Below, in pieces: positions 24,974 to 35,035 of a stretch of DNA of 64,000 nt; the stretch's first letter is position 1; every line of letters begins with the position of its first letter. The notes beneath the pieces are model-generated. The model searched no databases. It saw nothing but the letters and a program-made list of their open reading frames with translations, and was not told where the DNA came from. The DNA lies in assembly GCF_001043975.1 (NCBI RefSeq), contig NZ_LABY01000171.1:1-64000 (forward strand), in the 5' to 3' direction. The translations under genes and the position numbers were made by a program. Source of the stretch: Methylobacterium variabile. GTDB lineage: Bacteria > Pseudomonadota > Alphaproteobacteria > Rhizobiales > Beijerinckiaceae.

Positions 24974-25618
24974 ATGGTCCCGCGCCGCCTCGTCCTCGCC
25001 CTCCTCGCCGGGCTGCCGCTCGCGGCCTGCAACGCCCGCGGGCCCGCATCCGTGGCGGCGGTGGATCCGGACGCGGCTTGGTACATCGGCAGCATGCCCG
25101 ACCAGCCCTTCGACGTGCCGCTGGTCGACCGCAGCCGGATGGACCCGAAATACCGGCGCCAGACCGTCGCCTATATGGGCCTGGAGAAGCCCGGCACCGT
25201 CGTGGTCGACATCGACGAGCGCCACCTCTACCTCGTGCAGGAGGGCGGCCAGGCGATCCGCTACGGCGTCGGGGTCGGCAAGCTCGGCTTCTCCTGGAAG
25301 GGCACCGCCACGGTCGGCCGCAAGGGCGTCTGGCCCGACTGGGGCCCGACCGCCAGGATGGTCAGCCTCAACCCCGACCTGCCGCGCACCCGCAAGGGCG
25401 GCCTCGACAACCCGCTCGGCGCCCGGGCGCTGTACCTCTACCAGGGCGGCCGCGACATCCTGTTCCGCATCCACGGGACCAACGAGCCCTGGAGCATCGG
25501 TGAGCAGATGTCCTCGGGCTGCGTGCGCATGCTGAACGAGGACGTGGTCGACCTCTACGGTCGGGTGCCGGTGGGCACGACCGTGCTGGTCAAGCGGCAC
25601 GGGAAGTACCGGGTGTAG
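24974..25618 (+). CDS. L,D-transpeptidase (YkuD family) lipoprotein
   Basis: The 214-residue exported protein has a signal peptide with lipobox LAAC (cysteine near residue 19). The YkuD domain covers about residues 80-212 with the catalytic segment HGTNEPWSIGEQMSSGCVRM; C183 is the nucleophile. These enzymes cross-link peptidoglycan or attach envelope proteins, and they resist most beta-lactams. GVGVGKLGFSWKGTATVG is the typical strand region. A strong hairpin follows the stop at 25625. The ATG at 24974 was chosen to fit the signal peptide. Confidence 0.93.
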   Translation: MVPRRLVLALLAGLPLAACNARGPASVAAVDPDAAWYIGSMPDQPFDVPLVDRSRMDPKYRRQTVAYMGLEKPGTVVVDIDERHLYLVQEGGQAIRYGVGVGKLGFSWKGTATVGRKGVWPDWGPTARMVSLNPDLPRTRKGGLDNPLGARALYLYQGGRDILFRIHGTNEPWSIGEQMSSGCVRMLNEDVVDLYGRVPVGTTVLVKRHGKYRV

Positions 25619-25624
25619 GGCTCG

Positions 25625-25652
25625 CGCGTCCGGACGAAACCGTCCGGACGCG
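25625..25652 (+). terminator. Hairpin after the L,D-transpeptidase gene
   Basis: Twelve-base perfect arms (25625-25636 and 25641-25652) with an AAAC loop, 7 bases after the stop. No T-tract follows. Confidence 0.6.
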
Positions 25653-26433
25653 GCGCTCCGGGCGTCGTCGCCGGACAAAGCCGCGGCTCGGCCGGATGCT
25701 TCCGGCCGGCCTCCGCTCGCGCGGGCGTTCGACGTCATCCATGTGGACGGTCCCCTGACCGCCGTGGGCCAGCGGCCGGGGCCGTCAGGGAGCGGGCCGA
25801 CGGGCCCCGGCGTTCCCGGCTCCTCACCGTCCGGGGCGGAGCGCGCGGCGGCGACCTGCGCGGTGCCCGGTCAGGCGCTGCCGCGGCGGCGCATCAAGAT
25901 GGAGGACGCGAGCACCGGAGCCGTCGTCGAGCGGGCACGGACAGGGCGCGGCCTCCATCTGGTGCTGGCGACGATGGAGCCGGCCGGATCGCGGAGCGGA
26001 CACCTGCTGCGGTTGCGCTTCACCGACAAGTTCGAGAGGCTGTTCGGGGTCACGCCGTCCGCGCTCAGGACGACCAGGGTGCCGTCGCCGGGACGCCGCG
26101 CCCCGCCATTGCGATCCTGCCCGGATGCCCGCCGGAGATCGGCCGGCCGCGATGCGCCTTCGCCATCTCGCCGATCGCGGGACACGACGCCTGGGGCTGC
26201 TCGCGGCATGGATCGGCAAGGTGAGGCATCGTTGCCGCACCCGACAAATCTCGCCGTCCCTGCGGAACCTAACTGGTTGTGCCGTCTGTCATGACGAATA
26301 GAATTTTCTTCCTAACGCAAGTGCCGTTGGGTTCATCATCCGTTAGGCGATGGTCTTCAGAACTCATGTCAGACCATGTCGGCCCGGTATCTGCCGGCCG
26401 CAATTTCCCTGTCGCCTCCGTGAGTGTGCCCCC
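25653..26433. other. 780-base gap without a confident gene
   Basis: Open frames exist on both strands but their translations are Arg/Pro/Ser-rich and lack ribosome-binding sites. A short frame ending at 26296 (WIGKVRHRCRTRQ and AVCHDE) is faintly DUF1127-like and too weak to call. Bases 26280-26330 are AT-richer and probably hold the promoter of the chemoreceptor gene. Confidence 0.5.
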
Positions 26434-28125
26434 ATGTCGCTCCGTCTCAGTCATCTGCCGCTCGCCGGGAAGATCGCCGCGGCCCTGGCTCTCCTGCTCC
26501 TCGTCAGCCTGGCCGCCTCGGCCGTGTCCTGGCGCAACCTCCAGACGATCGAGGATACCGGGCGCTGGGACATGCACACCCGGGAGGTGCTGCAGGCCGT
26601 CGACCGCACCCTCCTGGCGATGATCAACCGGGAGGCGGGCCTGCGCGGCTACCTGCTGTCGGGGCAGGACTCCTTCCTCGAGCCCTACCGCGCCGGCGAG
26701 GCCGGGTTCGCCGAGGCGCTGGGGCGGGCCCGGACGCTGACGGCGGACAATCCGGAGCAGCAGGCGCGGCTCGCGGAGCTGGGTCGCCTCGAGCGGCAAT
26801 GGACCGGCGAGGTCGCCGCCCGGGCGATCCGCCTGATGGGCGCGCCCGCCACCCAGGCCGAGGCGCGGCAGATCGAGGTGTCCGGATCGGGCAAGGCGGC
26901 GATGGACGCCCTGCGGGCCAAGGTCGCCGAGGTCGCGGCGGTCGAGAAGGCCCTGCTCGCGCAGCGCAGCGGTGCCTCCGCCGAGGCGGCGAGCCAGTCG
27001 CGGATCGTGACCCTTGTGGGCCTCGGCGTGATGGTCGTCGCGGCGGCAGGATCGCTCCTGCTCCTGCATCTCGGCCTCGCCCGGCCGATCCGCGGCATGA
27101 CGGCGACGATGGACCGGCTCGCGCGCCAGGATCTGGCGGCGGAGGTGCCGGGCATCGGGCGGCGCGACGAGATCGGCGCGATGGCGAGCGCCGTCCAGGT
27201 GTTCAAGGAGAGCATGGTGCGCGCCCGCGCCCTGGAAGAGGAGACCGCGCTCGCCCGCGCTTCGGCCGAGGAGCAGCGCCGCGCCGGCATGCGCCAGATG
27301 GCCGACGCCTTCGAGCAGGCCGTCGGCGGCATCGTTCGCACGGTCTCCGCCTCGGCCACCGAGCTGCAGGCCACCGCCCAGACCATGACCACCACCGCGT
27401 CCCAGACCGCCGTCCAGTCGACCGCCGTGGCCGCCGCCGCCGAGGAGGCGTCCTCGAACGTCGGCACCGTCGCCGCCGCGGCGGAAGAGCTGGGCGCGTC
27501 GGTGGTTGAGATCGGCCGCCAGGCCGACGGCTCGGCGCGCCTGGCGCAGAGCGCCGTGGCCGAGGCCGGGCAGACCGCGCATCAGGTCCGGGCGCTCACC
27601 GAGGCCACCGCCCGCATCGGCGACGTGGTCGGGCTGATCTCCTCGATCGCGGCCCAGACCAACCTGCTCGCCCTCAACGCCACCATCGAGGCGGCGCGCG
27701 CCGGCGCGGCGGGACGGGGCTTCGCGGTGGTCGCGGCCGAGGTCAAGGAGCTGGCCGGCCAGACCGCGAAGGCGACCGAGGAGATCACGAGCCAGATCGC
27801 GGCGATCCAGGCCTCGACCGGCCAGGCGGCGGGTGCGATCGGCCAGATCACGGCGCGGATCGAGGAGATCTCGGGCGTGGCGACGAGCATCGCGGCGGCG
27901 GTGGAGCAGCAGGGTGCGGCGACCCAGGAGATCGTGCGCAACGTCAGCCAGGCGGCGGCCGGCACCGGCGAGGTGACGGGCAACATCGCCGGGGTGGCGG
28001 GGGCGGCGGAGGAGACGGGTGCGGCGGCGAGCCAGGTTCTGGCCTCGGCGTCCGAGCTGTCGCGCCAGTCCGAGCACCTCTCGGCCGAGGTCGCCCGCTT
28101 CCTCGACACCGTGCGGGCGGCCTGA
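26434..28125 (+). CDS. Methyl-accepting chemotaxis protein with CHASE3-type sensor
   Basis: The 563-residue receptor has a transmembrane helix near residues 11-31, a periplasmic helical sensor with [15 protein letters not shown] and FLEPYRAGE (CHASE3-like), a second transmembrane helix near 190-210, a HAMP domain and a cytoplasmic signalling domain. The hairpin tip is clear from [20 protein letters not shown] (near 405) onward, with [11 protein letters not shown]. It would feed the CheA/CheW chemotaxis system, absent from this window. The ligand is unknown. The ATG at 26434 gives the membrane helix at the right distance; the ribosome-binding site is weak. Confidence 0.94.
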   Translation: MSLRLSHLPLAGKIAAALALLLLVSLAASAVSWRNLQTIEDTGRWDMHTREVLQAVDRTLLAMINREAGLRGYLLSGQDSFLEPYRAGEAGFAEALGRARTLTADNPEQQARLAELGRLERQWTGEVAARAIRLMGAPATQAEARQIEVSGSGKAAMDALRAKVAEVAAVEKALLAQRSGASAEAASQSRIVTLVGLGVMVVAAAGSLLLLHLGLARPIRGMTATMDRLARQDLAAEVPGIGRRDEIGAMASAVQVFKESMVRARALEEETALARASAEEQRRAGMRQMADAFEQAVGGIVRTVSASATELQATAQTMTTTASQTAVQSTAVAAAAEEASSNVGTVAAAAEELGASVVEIGRQADGSARLAQSAVAEAGQTAHQVRALTEATARIGDVVGLISSIAAQTNLLALNATIEAARAGAAGRGFAVVAAEVKELAGQTAKATEEITSQIAAIQASTGQAAGAIGQITARIEEISGVATSIAAAVEQQGAATQEIVRNVSQAAAGTGEVTGNIAGVAGAAEETGAAASQVLASASELSRQSEHLSAEVARFLDTVRAA

Positions 28126-28150
28126 GGCCCGTCCCTCTCACCCCTCAGCA

Positions 28151-28173
28151 GGGCCGCGCGGAACGCGCGGCCC
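28151..28173. terminator. Bidirectional hairpin between convergent genes
   Basis: Nine-base arms GGGCCGCGC and GCGCGGCCC with a GGAAC loop separate the chemoreceptor gene from the convergent MarR gene. Confidence 0.5.
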
Positions 28174-28184
28174 GGGCAGCCCCG

Positions 28185-28661
28185 TCAGCGGGCCGCCGCG
28201 TCCCGGCCCGTGTCCGGCTCCGCCCCGGGGGCCAGCCGTAACTCCGTCGAGGCGAGCTGGCGCAGGAGATCCTGCAGCAGGCCGGCCCGCTCGGGCCCGA
28301 AGGCCGCGTCGAAGTGCCCCTGGGCACTGCGCCACAAGGGTGTCGCCTCCGCGAGCTTGGCGGCGCCCCCCGCCGTCAGGGCGATGCGACGAGCCCTACG
28401 GTCGCGCGGGTCAGGCACCACGCTGACGTGGCCGTCGCGGGTCAGGGGCTTGAGGGTGTGGGCGAGGCCCGAGAGGTCCATCACCATCGCCTCGGCCAGC
28501 TCGCCCATGGTCGGCGTGCCGAGGCTGCGGATCGTGGCGAGCAGGCCGTACTGGGTCGCCCGCAGGCCGCTCGGCGCCAGGGCCTCGTCGTAGAGCTGCC
28601 CGACGCGGCGCGTCGCCCGGCGCAGGGCCGCATTGCTGCAACGGGTCGGATTGGTCGTCAC
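28185..28661 (-). CDS. MarR-family transcriptional regulator
   Basis: The 158-residue protein has the winged-helix MarR pattern: LSGLAHTLKPLTRDGHVSVV forms the recognition-helix region, followed by DPRDRRARRIALTAGG, the wing and DxRxxR signature. MarR proteins act as dimers and usually repress a nearby or divergent gene. Here the divergent neighbour is the hybrid histidine kinase at 28940, a possible target. The start codon is GTG at 28661, chosen for the GGAGG site upstream. The ligand is unknown. Confidence 0.92.
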   Translation of the reverse strand: MTTNPTRCSNAALRRATRRVGQLYDEALAPSGLRATQYGLLATIRSLGTPTMGELAEAMVMDLSGLAHTLKPLTRDGHVSVVPDPRDRRARRIALTAGGAAKLAEATPLWRSAQGHFDAAFGPERAGLLQDLLRQLASTELRLAPGAEPDTGRDAAAR

Positions 28662-28939
28662 CCACGCCTCCGCATCCCTGCGCGGTCGCGGCCGCGGGGA
28701 TGCGGACGGATATGCGGCTTCGTCGCCCGCGCCGCAATGCGCCCCGCCCTCCCGGTCCCGCCGATCGTCGCGGGTGCGAGGATGGAGACGGGCCGCCGGC
28801 GTCCTCTATATGGGGAGAGAGGCAGAGACCTGCCGGCCCTCGCAGGCCGGCGGGGACGATGGTCGAACGACATCCCGTGCGGCGCCCGTCGGGCGGTGCC
28901 GACCGGAGGGCCGTGCGGGGGCGGACGGATGGGAGAGGA

Positions 28940-31417
28940 ATGACGGACCCCGGACACGGCCGCGTGCCGGATCTGGTCGCGGAGAACGAGCGCCTGCGCG
29001 CCGCCCTGGCGGCGGCGGAGCGTGCGCGGGCCGCGGCCGAGGCCGATGCCGCGGCGGCGCGGGCCGCCCTCGCGTCCCGGGGCGGCGCGGGGGCGCGCGG
29101 CCTCCTCGACGATCCGCGCCTGCGCACCGCGCTGAGCATCGAGACCGTCGGGGCGATCGTCTTCGACATGGCGGGCCAGGTGCTGGAGGCCAACGACGCC
29201 TTCCTGGCGATGAGCGGCTACAGCCGCGAGGACCTGGCCGGAGGCCTGCTCTCGGGCCGCACCCTGGTGCCGCCGGAATGGCAGGCCACCTCCCAGGGCG
29301 TCATCGCCGAGCTCCAGGCCCACGGCCGCTCTGACCCGACCGAGCGGGAATACCTGCGCCGGGACGGCTCGCGCTTCTGGGGCCTGTGCGCGGCCAAGCG
29401 CCTCGACGACGGCACCGGCTTCGAGTTCATCATCGACATCACCGCCCGCCGGCACGCCGAGGAGGCCCTGCGGCAGAGCGAGGCACGCTACCGGACGCTG
29501 TTCGAGGCGATCGACGCCGGATTCTGCGTCATCGCCCTGCGGTTCTCCGCCGAAGGCCGGGCCGAGGATTACTGCTTCCTCGAGGTCAATCCCGCCTTCG
29601 CGCGCCATACCGGCCTTGCCGACGCGGCCGGCCGCTGGATGCGCGACCTCGCCCCCGACCACGAGGAGCACTGGTTCGACCTCTACGGCCGGGTGGCGCT
29701 GACCGGCGAGCCGGTGCGCTTCGTCCAGACGGCCCGCGCGCTCGGAGAGCGCTGGTACGAGGTGCACGCCTTCCGGGTCGACCCGCCGGAGGCCCGGCAC
29801 GTCGCGCTGCTGTTCAACGACATCACCGCCCAGCGCCGGCTCGAGGACGCCCTGCGCGGCCTCAACGAGACCCTCGAGCGCCAGGTCGCGGCCCGCACCG
29901 CCGAGCGCGACCGGATCTGGCAGGTGAGCCGCGACATGCTCGGCGTCGCCGATGCCGACGGCGTCTGGCGCAGCGTCAACCCGGCCTGGACCGCGACCCT
30001 GGGCTGGCAGCCCGAGGAGGTGGTCGGGCGCACCTCCGCCTGGCTCGAGCACCCGGACGACCAGGACCGGACCCGGGACGAGGTCCGGCGCCTCGCCGGC
30101 GGCGAGCCGACCCTGTCGTTCGAGAACCGGTTCCGCACCCGGGACGGGAGCTACCGCACCCTGTCGTGGCGGGCGGTGCCGTTCGAGGGCAACCTCTACT
30201 GCGTGGCGCGCGACGTGACCGAGCAGCGCGACCGGGCCCACCGCCTTCTCCAGGCCGAGGAGGCGCTGCGCCAGTCGCAGAAGATGGAGGCGGTGGGCCA
30301 GCTGACCGGGGGCGTCGCCCACGACTTCAACAACCTGCTGACGATCATCCGCTCGTCGGTCGACTTCCTGCGCCGGCCCGAGCTGCCGGAGGCGCGCAAG
30401 GCGCGCTACCTCGACGCGGTCTCCGACACCGTCGACCGCGCCGCCAAGCTGACCGGCCAGCTCCTCGCCTTCGCCCGCCGCCAGGCCCTGGCGCCTGAGG
30501 TGTTCGACGTCGTCGCCCGCCTGCAGGGCGTGGCAGACATGCTCGACACGGTCACGGGCGCGCGCATCCGCGTGGTCACCCAGGCGCTGGACCGGCCGTG
30601 CTTCGTGCGGACGGACCTGAGCCAGTTCGAGACGGCGCTCATCAACATGGCGGTCAACGCCCGCGACGCCATGGAGGGGCAGGGCACGCTGACCCTGGCG
30701 GTCGCCTGCGGCGTGAGCAAGCCCGAGATCCGCGGCCACGCCGCCGCGGCCGGCCCCTTCGCGGCGATCTCGCTCACCGACACCGGCACCGGCATGACAC
30801 CGGCGGTGATGGACAAGATCTTCGAGCCGTTCTTCACCACCAAGGAGGTCGGCAAGGGCACGGGCCTGGGCCTCTCCCAGGTCTTCGGCTTCGCCAAGCA
30901 ATCGGGCGGCGACGTCGACGTGACGAGCCGCGTCGGCGCCGGCTCCACCTTCGTCCTCTACCTGCCGGAGGTGGCGGCCCCGGCCGACCCCGGACGGCCC
31001 GCCCCTGCCGACGAGGGCATGGCGCCGGCCCGGGCCGGCCAGCGGGTGCTGCTCGTCGAGGACAATGTCGGGGTCGGCCGCTTCGCCGCCCAGATCCTCA
31101 ACGACCTCGGCTACGTCACCACCTGGGTCACCAACGCCGAGGCGGCCCTCGACACGCTGGCCGACGATCCCGGCTACGACGCGGTGTTCTCCGACGTGGT
31201 GATGCCGGGCATGGGCGGCATCGAGCTCGCCAAGGCCCTGCGCCAGCGTCATCCCAGCCTCCCGGTGCTGCTCACCTCCGGCTACAGCCACGTCCTCGTC
31301 CAGGAGGGCTCCCACGGCTTCCCCCTGTTGCACAAGCCCTACTCGGCCGAGCAGCTCTCGCGCATGCTGGCGACCGCGATCGGCCAGCGCCGGGCGCACC
31401 GCGCCCCGGCCGGCTGA
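28940..31417 (+). CDS. Hybrid sensor histidine kinase (PAS-PAS-PAS-HK-receiver)
   Basis: The 825-residue soluble protein starts with an Ala-rich coiled coil (about 5-50), then three PAS-type domains (about 55-185, 190-310 and 325-440), linked by [13 protein letters not shown] and [11 protein letters not shown] segments. The kinase core has the phospho-accepting H461 in [11 protein letters not shown] and an ATP-binding lid DTGTGM followed by [20 protein letters not shown]. The C-terminal receiver has D752 in [11 protein letters not shown]. No membrane segment is seen. The H-box type is that of the HWE-unlike, NtrB-like hybrid kinases. A long upstream frame makes the start uncertain; the ATG at 28940 is preceded by GGGAGAGG. 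Confidence 0.9.
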   Translation: MTDPGHGRVPDLVAENERLRAALAAAERARAAAEADAAAARAALASRGGAGARGLLDDPRLRTALSIETVGAIVFDMAGQVLEANDAFLAMSGYSREDLAGGLLSGRTLVPPEWQATSQGVIAELQAHGRSDPTEREYLRRDGSRFWGLCAAKRLDDGTGFEFIIDITARRHAEEALRQSEARYRTLFEAIDAGFCVIALRFSAEGRAEDYCFLEVNPAFARHTGLADAAGRWMRDLAPDHEEHWFDLYGRVALTGEPVRFVQTARALGERWYEVHAFRVDPPEARHVALLFNDITAQRRLEDALRGLNETLERQVAARTAERDRIWQVSRDMLGVADADGVWRSVNPAWTATLGWQPEEVVGRTSAWLEHPDDQDRTRDEVRRLAGGEPTLSFENRFRTRDGSYRTLSWRAVPFEGNLYCVARDVTEQRDRAHRLLQAEEALRQSQKMEAVGQLTGGVAHDFNNLLTIIRSSVDFLRRPELPEARKARYLDAVSDTVDRAAKLTGQLLAFARRQALAPEVFDVVARLQGVADMLDTVTGARIRVVTQALDRPCFVRTDLSQFETALINMAVNARDAMEGQGTLTLAVACGVSKPEIRGHAAAAGPFAAISLTDTGTGMTPAVMDKIFEPFFTTKEVGKGTGLGLSQVFGFAKQSGGDVDVTSRVGAGSTFVLYLPEVAAPADPGRPAPADEGMAPARAGQRVLLVEDNVGVGRFAAQILNDLGYVTTWVTNAEAALDTLADDPGYDAVFSDVVMPGMGGIELAKALRQRHPSLPVLLTSGYSHVLVQEGSHGFPLLHKPYSAEQLSRMLATAIGQRRAHRAPAG

Positions 31418-31501
31418 CGCCTCACGGCCGCCGCCCGGCAAAGCTCCGGCGGTACGCCGCCGGGATGGTGCCGCGGCGCAGGCGGATGTGGTGCCGCAGG
31501 C

Positions 31502-31603
31502 CGGCCGGACCGAGCCGCCCTGCACCTCGCCGGGCTCGGCCTGCCCGTGAAGGTGATGATCGGTGGCATCACCGGCTGGGCGGACGAGGGCTACGCGTTC
31601 GCG
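31502..31603 (+). pseudogene. Remnant of a rhodanese-domain gene
   Basis: In frame, this gap encodes RPDRAALHLAGLGL, then PVKVMIGGITGWADEGYAFA. That is the C-terminal hallmark of rhodanese domains (the R-AA-L-G-VK-M-GG-GW-EG pattern). No start codon or upstream half of the domain exists in frame: the reading frame continues from the kinase stop at 31417 with unlike sequence. The rest of the gene seems deleted. The frame stays open to 31708, with low-similarity sequence after residue FADD. Confidence 0.5.
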
Positions 31604-31791
31604 GACGATCACGCGGTCGGGGCGGCCGCCGCTGCCTCATGCAAAGCTGCAGCGCTGCATCAGGCAGTGCCGGCCGACCGCACATCTGAATCGGGCTGCC
31701 AAGAATGAGTCGAACATAGACGAACCGGACCGGCGAGTGCGCGTTGTCTGGTCCAGGATCCCACTCGATCCCCGACCGACAGGAGAACAGC

Positions 31792-32085
31792 ATGCGTTCG
31801 ATTCTCGCCGGCCTCGCCGCCGGTCTTCTCGTCGTGGGCGCCGCCTCCGCCCAGACCGCCGCTCCCTCCACCGCCCCCGGCACCGGCACCGGCATGGGCA
31901 CGGGTCCGGCCACGACCGGCACCGTCGCGCCGATGCCGAACAACACCGGCGGTGGCGGTGGCGGCGTCGTGGCCCCCGGCTCGACCGGCGCCTCGACCAT
32001 CACGGGCAACTCGGCCGCCGGCGGCAACGCGGGCCAGCCGGAGCGCGCGGTGCCGCAGGGCAGCAGCGGCAGCGGCAACCGCTGA
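31792..32085 (+). CDS. Small secreted Gly/Thr-rich protein
   Basis: The 97-residue protein has a clean signal peptide (MRSILAGLAAGLLVVGAASA, cleavage expected after ASA) and a low-complexity mature part of Gly, Thr, Pro, Ala and Asn, including TGTGMGTG and a run of glycines. It has no cysteines and no recognisable fold. An excellent AGGAGAA site precedes the ATG at 31792. It may be a periplasmic or cell-surface disordered protein. I do not recognise a family; the signal peptide and ribosome-binding site make it a credible gene. Confidence 0.7.
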   Translation: MRSILAGLAAGLLVVGAASAQTAAPSTAPGTGTGMGTGPATTGTVAPMPNNTGGGGGGVVAPGSTGASTITGNSAAGGNAGQPERAVPQGSSGSGNR

Positions 32086-32227
32086 GGGGCGCGGGCGGGC
32101 GCCATACCCCGTTTCTATCGCGCCCGCCCGTCGATCGTATTGGAACTGTCCCTCCCGGCGCGGTAACACCTCGCCCAAGAGCAGGCCGGCCGCCGTCAGC
32201 GGCGCCCGCCCACGGGAGGTCAACGAC

Positions 32228-33664
32228 ATGAACGCCCACCAGCACTTCATCGGCGGCACCTGGACCGGCAGCGAGGCGACCCTGCCGGTCATCAACCCGT
32301 CGCACGGCCAGGAGATGGCCCGCATCGCCCGCGGCGGCGCGGCCGAGATCGACGCCGCCGTCAAGGCCGGGCAGGCCGCCATGGACGGGGAGTGGGGCCG
32401 GCTCGACGCGGTGTCCCGCGGCCGCCTGATGCTGAAGCTCGCCGACCTCATCCGCCGCGACGCCGAGATCCTGGCCCGGATGGAGAGCGAGGACGTCGGC
32501 AAGCCGATGACGCTCGCCCGCAACGACGCCCAGGTCTGCGCCCGCTACTTCGAGTATTACGGCGGCGCCGCCGACAAGGTGCACGGCGACACGATCCCGT
32601 TCCAGAACGGCTTCACGGTCATGACCGTCTACGAGCCGCACGGCGTCGTCGGCGTCATCGTGCCGTGGAACTATCCCCTCCAGATGACCGGCCGCTCGGT
32701 TGCCCCGGCGCTCGCCATGGGCAACGCCGTGGTGCTGAAACCGGCCGAGGACACCTCGCTGTCCGCCCTCCACCTCGCCAAGCTCGCGGCGGAAGCCGGC
32801 TTCCCGGCCGGCAGCCTCAACGTGGTCACCGGCCTCGGCGAGGAGGCGGGCGCGGCGCTCGCCGCCCACAAGGGCATCCACCACATCAGCTTCACCGGCT
32901 CGCGCGAGGTCGGCACGCTGATCCAGGCGGCGGCGGCCAAGAACACGATTCCGGTCACGCTCGAGCTCGGCGGCAAGTCGCCCCAGGTCGTCTTCGCCGA
33001 TGCGGACCTGTCGGATGCCGGCAGCGTCATCGTCAAGGCGATCACCCAGAATGCCGGCCAGACCTGCTCGGCGGGCTCGCGGGTGGTGATCGAGGACAAG
33101 ATCTACGACAGCTTCACCGCCGACCTCGCCAGGCGCTTCAAGGACCTGCGCGTCGGCTCCGGCGAGCAGGACCTCGACCTCGGTCCCGTCGTCAACGCCA
33201 AGCAGTGCGAGCGGGTGCAGGGCTACATCGACCTCGCCCGCCGCGACGGTCTGACCATCCTGGCCGAGGGCGAACTCGGCACCAACGTGCCGGGCGACGG
33301 CTACTACGTCCGCCCGACCCTGATCGGCGACGTGCCGCCGGACCACCGCCTGGCCCAGGAAGAGATTTTTGGGCCCGTCCTGGTGGCGATTCGGGTGCGC
33401 GACGAGGCCGAGGCCTTGGCGGTCGCGAACGGCACCGAGTACGGGCTCGCCGCCGGCATCTGGACCTCGGACCTCGGCCGGGCGCTGCGGCTGTCGCGCG
33501 GCATCAAGTCGGGCCAGGTCTTCGTCAACAATTACGGCGCCGGTGGTGGCGTCGAGCTGCCCTTCGGCGGCGTGAAGGGCTCGGGCCACGGCCGCGAGAA
33601 GGGCTTCGAGGCGCTCTACGGCTTCGGCGCCATGAAGATGATCGCGATCAAGCACGGGGCCTGA
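32228..33664 (+). CDS. NAD(P)-dependent aldehyde dehydrogenase
   Basis: The 478-residue protein matches the aldehyde dehydrogenase superfamily in length and motifs. PWNYPLQM is the cofactor-site segment, E246 in LELGGKSPQ is the general base, C280 in QNAGQTCSAGSR is the nucleophile, and EEIFGPV lies near the C-terminus. The N-terminal FIGGTWTGSEATLPVINPS is betaine-aldehyde-dehydrogenase-like, but the substrate is not determined. A GGGAGG site precedes the ATG at 32228. The CaiB-family gene follows after 2 bases, so the two are an operon, which hints at an aldehyde-to-acid-to-CoA route. Confidence 0.93.
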   Translation: MNAHQHFIGGTWTGSEATLPVINPSHGQEMARIARGGAAEIDAAVKAGQAAMDGEWGRLDAVSRGRLMLKLADLIRRDAEILARMESEDVGKPMTLARNDAQVCARYFEYYGGAADKVHGDTIPFQNGFTVMTVYEPHGVVGVIVPWNYPLQMTGRSVAPALAMGNAVVLKPAEDTSLSALHLAKLAAEAGFPAGSLNVVTGLGEEAGAALAAHKGIHHISFTGSREVGTLIQAAAAKNTIPVTLELGGKSPQVVFADADLSDAGSVIVKAITQNAGQTCSAGSRVVIEDKIYDSFTADLARRFKDLRVGSGEQDLDLGPVVNAKQCERVQGYIDLARRDGLTILAEGELGTNVPGDGYYVRPTLIGDVPPDHRLAQEEIFGPVLVAIRVRDEAEALAVANGTEYGLAAGIWTSDLGRALRLSRGIKSGQVFVNNYGAGGGVELPFGGVKGSGHGREKGFEALYGFGAMKMIAIKHGA

Positions 33665-33666
33665 CG

Positions 33667-34806
33667 ATGGCGGCGGGGAGTGGGGTCCGGCCGCTGGCCG
33701 GCCTGACCGTGGTGGCGCTCGAGCAGGCGGTGGCGGCCCCCTACTGCTCCTCGCGCCTGGCCGACGCGGGCGCCCGCGTCATCAAGATCGAGCGGCCGGA
33801 GGGCGATTTCGCCCGCGGCTACGACGCGGCGGTGAACGGCCTGGCGAGCTACTTCGTCTGGCTCAACCGCGGCAAGGAGAGCCTGGTCGCCGACATCAAG
33901 GATCCGGGCGACGCGGCCCTCCTCCACGCCGTCCTCGCCAAGGCCGACGTGTTCATCCAGAACCTCGCACCGGGTGCGGCCGCACGCGCCGGGTTCGGCT
34001 CGGAGGAACTGCGGGCGCGCTATCCGCGGCTCATCACCGTGGACGTCACCGGCTACGGCACCGGCCACTCCTACTCCGACATGAAGGCCTACGACCTCCT
34101 GGTCCAGGCCGAGAGCGGGCTCGCCGAGATCACCGGCCACCCGGCGGGTCCGGGCCGGGTCGGGGTGTCGGTCTGCGACATCGCCTGCGGCATGGCGGCC
34201 CATGCCGCGGTGCTCGAGGCCCTGATCGCGCGCGGCATCACCGGCGAGGGCACCAAGCTCGAGGTCAGCCTGTTCGACGGCATGGCCGACTGGATGAACG
34301 TGCCGCTGCTCTACTTCGAGGGCACCGGCCGGGCGCCGCAGCGGGTCGGCCTCGCCCACCCGTCGATCTGCCCCTACGGCGCCTTTCCGACCCGGGACGG
34401 GGCCATGGTGCTGCTCTCGATCCAGAACGAGCGCGAATGGGCGAAGTTCTGCGCCGCGTTCCTGCGCCAGCCCGACCTGCCCTCGCGCGCCGGCTTCGAG
34501 AGCAACAACGCCCGGGTGGCGAACCGCCCCGAGGTCGACGCCGTGGTGGCGCGGGTCTTCTCTGAGCTGAGCCGCGACGAGGCGGCGGACCGGCTCAGAA
34601 CCGCTGGCACTGCCTATGGCTTCGTCAACGGCCTAGCCGACCTCGTCCATCACCCGGCCCTGCGGCGGGTCACGGTCGAGACCCATGCCGGCCCGGCCTC
34701 GATCGTCGCGCCGCCGGCCCTGAGGAACGGCCAAGCCCCGGTCCTCGGCCGCGTGCCGGGCATCGGCGAGCACAGCGAGGCAATCCGGCGGGAATTCGCG
34801 GCATAA
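33667..34806 (+). CDS. CaiB/BaiF-family CoA transferase
   Basis: The 379-residue protein has the family III CoA transferase signature: GLTVVALEQAVAAPYCSSRL at the N-terminus, ADAGARVIKIERPEGD, LNRGKESLVADIK, and the catalytic aspartate region YDLLVQAESGL (the first Asp at 143). These dimeric enzymes move CoA between carboxylic acids. The substrate cannot be named. It starts 2 bases after the aldehyde dehydrogenase stop, so the two are cotranscribed. It is followed by an inverted-repeat element and fumarase. Confidence 0.92.
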   Translation: MAAGSGVRPLAGLTVVALEQAVAAPYCSSRLADAGARVIKIERPEGDFARGYDAAVNGLASYFVWLNRGKESLVADIKDPGDAALLHAVLAKADVFIQNLAPGAAARAGFGSEELRARYPRLITVDVTGYGTGHSYSDMKAYDLLVQAESGLAEITGHPAGPGRVGVSVCDIACGMAAHAAVLEALIARGITGEGTKLEVSLFDGMADWMNVPLLYFEGTGRAPQRVGLAHPSICPYGAFPTRDGAMVLLSIQNEREWAKFCAAFLRQPDLPSRAGFESNNARVANRPEVDAVVARVFSELSRDEAADRLRTAGTAYGFVNGLADLVHHPALRRVTVETHAGPASIVAPPALRNGQAPVLGRVPGIGEHSEAIRREFAA

Positions 34807-34840
34807 GGGTCGAGATCCCGACCGTTTCCACCTCTCAAGG

Positions 34841-34975
34841 GTCATCCCGGAGCCGCGCAGCGGAGCCCGGGATCCAGAACCTCAGGTCGTTCAGGAAAGG
34901 CGGAGAGCTTTCCGCTTGATCCTGTACCATCCGCGTTTCTGGGTCCCGGGCTCCGCTGCGCGGCCCCAGGATGAC
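34841..34975. repeat. Intergenic inverted-repeat element
   Basis: Two 39-base arms (34841-34879 and 34937-34975) are nearly perfect inverted copies, with GTCATCC at the outer ends and CCGGGA near the inner ends. The core of 57 bases holds a smaller hairpin. A shorter relative occurs at 50342-50377. This looks like a REP-like extragenic palindrome; no transposase is present. Confidence 0.75.
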
Positions 34976-35035
34976 GCAGTGCTTGTCGAAGCGGTATAGA
35001 CTCTCCGAACTTCATAACGAACCGGGAGGACCACC

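Noticed and set aside
26264-26290. GGAAC element before the chemoreceptor gene
   Set aside because: No CGTT or GGTT at a 16-17 base spacing.
25743-26294. Plus-strand frame of 183 codons in the gap before the chemoreceptor
   Set aside because: Pro/Arg/Ser-rich translation, no ribosome-binding site, no motif; a short frame ending at 26296 is faintly DUF1127-like but too weak to call.
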